64,000 nt of DNA from Burkholderiales bacterium (lineage in GTDB: Bacteria; Pseudomonadota; Gammaproteobacteria; Burkholderiales; Nitrosomonadaceae). This document shows positions 61,964-64,000 of this stretch, in pieces. The notes under the pieces are model-generated. The model made no database searches, was not told the origin of the DNA, and worked only from the letters and a program-made list of their open reading frames with translations. The position numbers and the translations under genes are program-made. Numbering within the stretch: position 1 is the first letter of the stretch; each line of letters begins with the position of its first letter. Location: positions 223,805 to 287,804 of the forward strand of contig JACKLV010000001.1 of assembly GCA_024235755.1 (NCBI GenBank). Reading direction: 5' to 3'.

Positions 61964-62929
61964 ATGGCCGCAGTTTTTCTCGATTTCGGTTCTGTGACTC
62001 GGGGCGACATGGATTGCACTGCGCTGGAGCAGGCCATATCACCCTGGCAGTTTTATGACGAAACCGATCCCGGTCGAGTTGCCGAACGCATCAAAGATGC
62101 GGACGTCGTGGTTTGTAATAAATTTTCAATGACCCGCGAAATAATTACCGGTGCAAACCGGCTTAAGTTAATCTGTATTGCTGCGACCGGTTATAACAAT
62201 GTTGACCTGACGACTGCTGCCGAACGCAACATCCCGGTCTGCAATGTCCGAGGCTATGCAACGCCGTCTGTAGTACAGCATGTTTTCATGCTGATGTTGA
62301 ATCTTTCATGTAATTTTGAATCGTACCGGCAGCTGGTAAAAGACGGACGCTGGCAGGCCAGCAGGCATTTCTGTCCGCTTGATTTCAACATTGAAGAACT
62401 GTCCGGCAAGGTGCTTGGCATTATCGGATACGGCGAATTAGGACAAGCGGTTTCTAGGGTTGCGGCCGCTTTCGGGATGCAGGTGCTTGTCGCCGAACAC
62501 AAGGGACAGCCAGTACGCACCGGCAGAACACCATTCGACGATGTGCTTCAACGAGCCGACTTTATAACCCTTCACTGCCCTCTTCTGGACGATACGCGCG
62601 ATCTGATCGGCCAGCGTGAGTTGAATTTAATGAAATCCACAGCTTTTCTGATTAATACGGCGCGCGGCGCAATCGTCAATGAAGCCGATTTGCTCGATGC
62701 CTTGACGACCGGCCGCATTGCCGGCGCAGGCCTTGATGTATTACCGAAAGAACCGCCCACGCATGACAACCGGCTGCTTCAGTATCAGCAACCGAATCTG
62801 ATCATTACACCGCATGTTGCCTGGGCCAGCAGAGAATCCCGGCAACGCCTGCTTAACCAGATTGCCGATAACATTCGTAACTTTTTTCATAGTAAGCCGT
62901 TCAATCAAGTGACAATCGATACTCACTAA
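61964..62929 (+). CDS. D-2-hydroxyacid dehydrogenase
   Basis: A 321-residue NAD-dependent dehydrogenase. The nucleotide-binding loop is GIIGYGELGQAV, the catalytic Arg lies in NTARGAIVNE, the Glu in PKEPPTHD, and the His in ITPHVAWAS. The profile fits glycerate/hydroxypyruvate dehydrogenases, but the substrate is not certain. I chose the ATG at 61964 because AAAGGA lies 7 nt upstream; a TTG directly before it is also open. Confidence 0.9.
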   Translation: MAAVFLDFGSVTRGDMDCTALEQAISPWQFYDETDPGRVAERIKDADVVVCNKFSMTREIITGANRLKLICIAATGYNNVDLTTAAERNIPVCNVRGYATPSVVQHVFMLMLNLSCNFESYRQLVKDGRWQASRHFCPLDFNIEELSGKVLGIIGYGELGQAVSRVAAAFGMQVLVAEHKGQPVRTGRTPFDDVLQRADFITLHCPLLDDTRDLIGQRELNLMKSTAFLINTARGAIVNEADLLDALTTGRIAGAGLDVLPKEPPTHDNRLLQYQQPNLIITPHVAWASRESRQRLLNQIADNIRNFFHSKPFNQVTIDTH

Positions 62930-62949
62930 CGCTTGAGACGAATAAAAAC

Positions 62950-62971
62950 CCCGTTTGTTGCTACAAACGGG
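62950..62971 (-). terminator. Strong intrinsic terminator
   Basis: A perfect 9-bp stem, CCCGTTTGT/ACAAACGGG, with a 4-nt loop. On the minus strand it is followed by GTTTTTATT, the tract of an intrinsic terminator for the sensor kinase gene, whose stop codon lies within the stem. In the plus direction it follows the dehydrogenase gene, so it may serve both. Confidence 0.85.
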
Positions 62972-64000
62972 CTTGATCCGACGGAACATCCCCAGCCAAC
63001 AACGCGTCAAGATAGGCCTCAACCCGCCTAAGTTCGACGTCAAATTCCGGTAATAAAACATCCAGCGATTTTTGATCGCTACCTTTCCCAGCCTTTTCCA
63101 TTTCAGCGCATAATTCGCCCAGTTTTAACGCGCCTACCGAACGAGATGAGGACTTCAGCTTATGTGCTGTTGAGCCCACCTCCACCAGTTGCCCGGTTTG
63201 ATAGGCGCTGCGTAGCGTAGCGGCAATCTGTGCGGCATTCTCACGGAAATCCCGCAGCATTTCCTGGATGGTTTCCTGATCATCACCGATGAGTTCTTCA
63301 AGTACCCGTACGTCAACGGGGATCTGTGCAGTGGATTCGGATTCGGCCTGCGATTCCTCGTCTTTTTCCAGCGATGCAGTTTCCTCCAATGGTCGCGTGC
63401 GTTCCGCTTGCTCGTTGTGTTTCATGGATTGTGTCTGTTCCTTTTGCTCGGCCGCAACCGGTTTTTCAACCGGTAAATATTTTTCCAGCGTAATGCGCAA
63501 GTCTTCGAGTTGCACCGGCTTGCTCAAATAATCGTCCATTCCGGCGTCAAGGCAATGTTCTTTTTCACCTTTTAGTGCATTGGCCGTCAATGCGACAATG
63601 GGTGTATGCTTCATGCCAGATTCCATTTCACGGACGGTTTGCGTCAACTCAAATCCATCCATTTCGGGCATATGCAGGTCTGTGAGCAGCAGGCCGTAAT
63701 CCGTATTTTCCCAACGCCCCAGCGCTTCCCGTCCGTCATTAGCGATATCTGCGGCATAGCCCAACAATATTAGCTGCTGCTTGATCACTTTCTGATTGAT
63801 CTCATTGTCTTCAGCCACCAGTATCAGTTTGCCCCGCTTGAGTGCTTCGTCACGGGAAACTGGCAGCGGTTTCGACTGGAATGTGTCAGCAATCGACGCT
63901 TTTTCCTCTTCAGGTTCTATTCTGCCAGCGGCAAGTTCTATGGCACGCATCAGCGATTGGCGGTACATGACATCGCCATCGAGCGTAACAATATCAACAT
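62961..64000 (-). CDS. Hybrid sensor kinase, C-terminal part (REC and HPt)
   Basis: The frame is open to the window edge, so the N-terminal part is outside. The visible 346 codons include a response-regulator receiver domain (LVAEDNEIN; phospho-acceptor Asp in LLLTDLHMPEMDG; Lys in LSKPVQ), a Glu/Gln/Ser-rich linker, and an HPt domain with the phospho-His in GSTAHKLKSSSRS. This is the C-terminus of a BarA-like multi-domain kinase; VDIVTLDGDVMYRQSLMRAIELA at the edge looks like the end of an earlier receiver-like domain. Confidence 0.88.
   Translation of the reverse strand, partial: VDIVTLDGDVMYRQSLMRAIELAAGRIEPEEEKASIADTFQSKPLPVSRDEALKRGKLILVAEDNEINQKVIKQQLILLGYAADIANDGREALGRWENTDYGLLLTDLHMPEMDGFELTQTVREMESGMKHTPIVALTANALKGEKEHCLDAGMDDYLSKPVQLEDLRITLEKYLPVEKPVAAEQKEQTQSMKHNEQAERTRPLEETASLEKDEESQAESESTAQIPVDVRVLEELIGDDQETIQEMLRDFRENAAQIAATLRSAYQTGQLVEVGSTAHKLKSSSRSVGALKLGELCAEMEKAGKGSDQKSLDVLLPEFDVELRRVEAYLDALLAGDVPSDQARL

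Overview
The window reads as part of the chromosome of a betaproteobacterial ammonia oxidiser, most likely a Nitrosomonas relative. The evidence is the hydroxylamine-oxidation cluster at the left end (hao, haoB, cycA for cytochrome c554, cycB for cytochrome cM552), in the gene order known from ammonia-oxidising Nitrosomonadaceae, followed by a complete System I cytochrome c maturation operon. The genus is an inference from gene content; no rRNA is present.

Layout. 0.2-4.4 kb: hao operon (minus strand) with a candidate promoter and a long, C-poor leader, behind rpsT. 5.5-7.7 kb: a DUF4124 protein, malate dehydrogenase and a Bcp-type peroxiredoxin. 7.7-15.4 kb: ccmABCDEFGHI (minus). 15.4-21.7 kb: rimP-nusA-infB-rbfA-truB (minus), with a terminator-like hairpin just before rimP. 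21.9-23.5 kb: creA, tRNA-fMet, a chimeric recombinase pseudogene and tRNA-Ser(UGA), a scar of collapsed genomic islands. 23.7-28.6 kb: a short LOV photoreceptor, an SRPBCC protein, an NDH-2-like flavoprotein, gluQ, a DUF2130 protein and a small conserved protein. 28.7-35.5 kb: a full N-type ATPase operon, atpDCQRBEFAG.

35.9-41.0 kb holds the most unusual unit. Five tightly packed genes encode an FN3-like single-pass membrane protein, a sodium:solute symporter, a 40-residue membrane microprotein, an aspartate-carbamoyltransferase homologue that has lost the aspartate-recognition residues, and a glutamine-dependent asparagine synthetase. I propose it as a transport and modification module of unknown product.

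41.2-50.2 kb is accessory: a Rha-like phage regulator with a small upstream ORF, a DUF4157 zincin-like protein, a vanadium haloperoxidase homologue, a zinc-type dehydrogenase, and a TetR gene sharing a palindromic operator with a downstream DUF4242 gene and possibly a TPR gene. 50.2-53.1 kb carries an MCP and several decayed small genes (a STAS-like protein with an internal deletion, a truncated vapC beside vapB, a frameshifted YHCH protein). 53.3-64 kb returns to housekeeping and metabolism: bioA, a beta-CASP nuclease, a coiled-coil membrane protein, ilvA, sbcB, a RidA protein, a 24-residue peptide, an alpha/beta hydrolase, a D-2-hydroxyacid dehydrogenase, and the C-terminal part of a hybrid sensor kinase cut by the window edge.

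How they fit: HAO delivers electrons to c554 and cM552, all multi-haem proteins that need the Ccm system encoded a few kb away. The N-ATPase and the sodium symporter next to it suggest ion-gradient management, but the coupling ion is not settled by sequence. I saw no CRISPR array, intact insertion sequence or replication origin.
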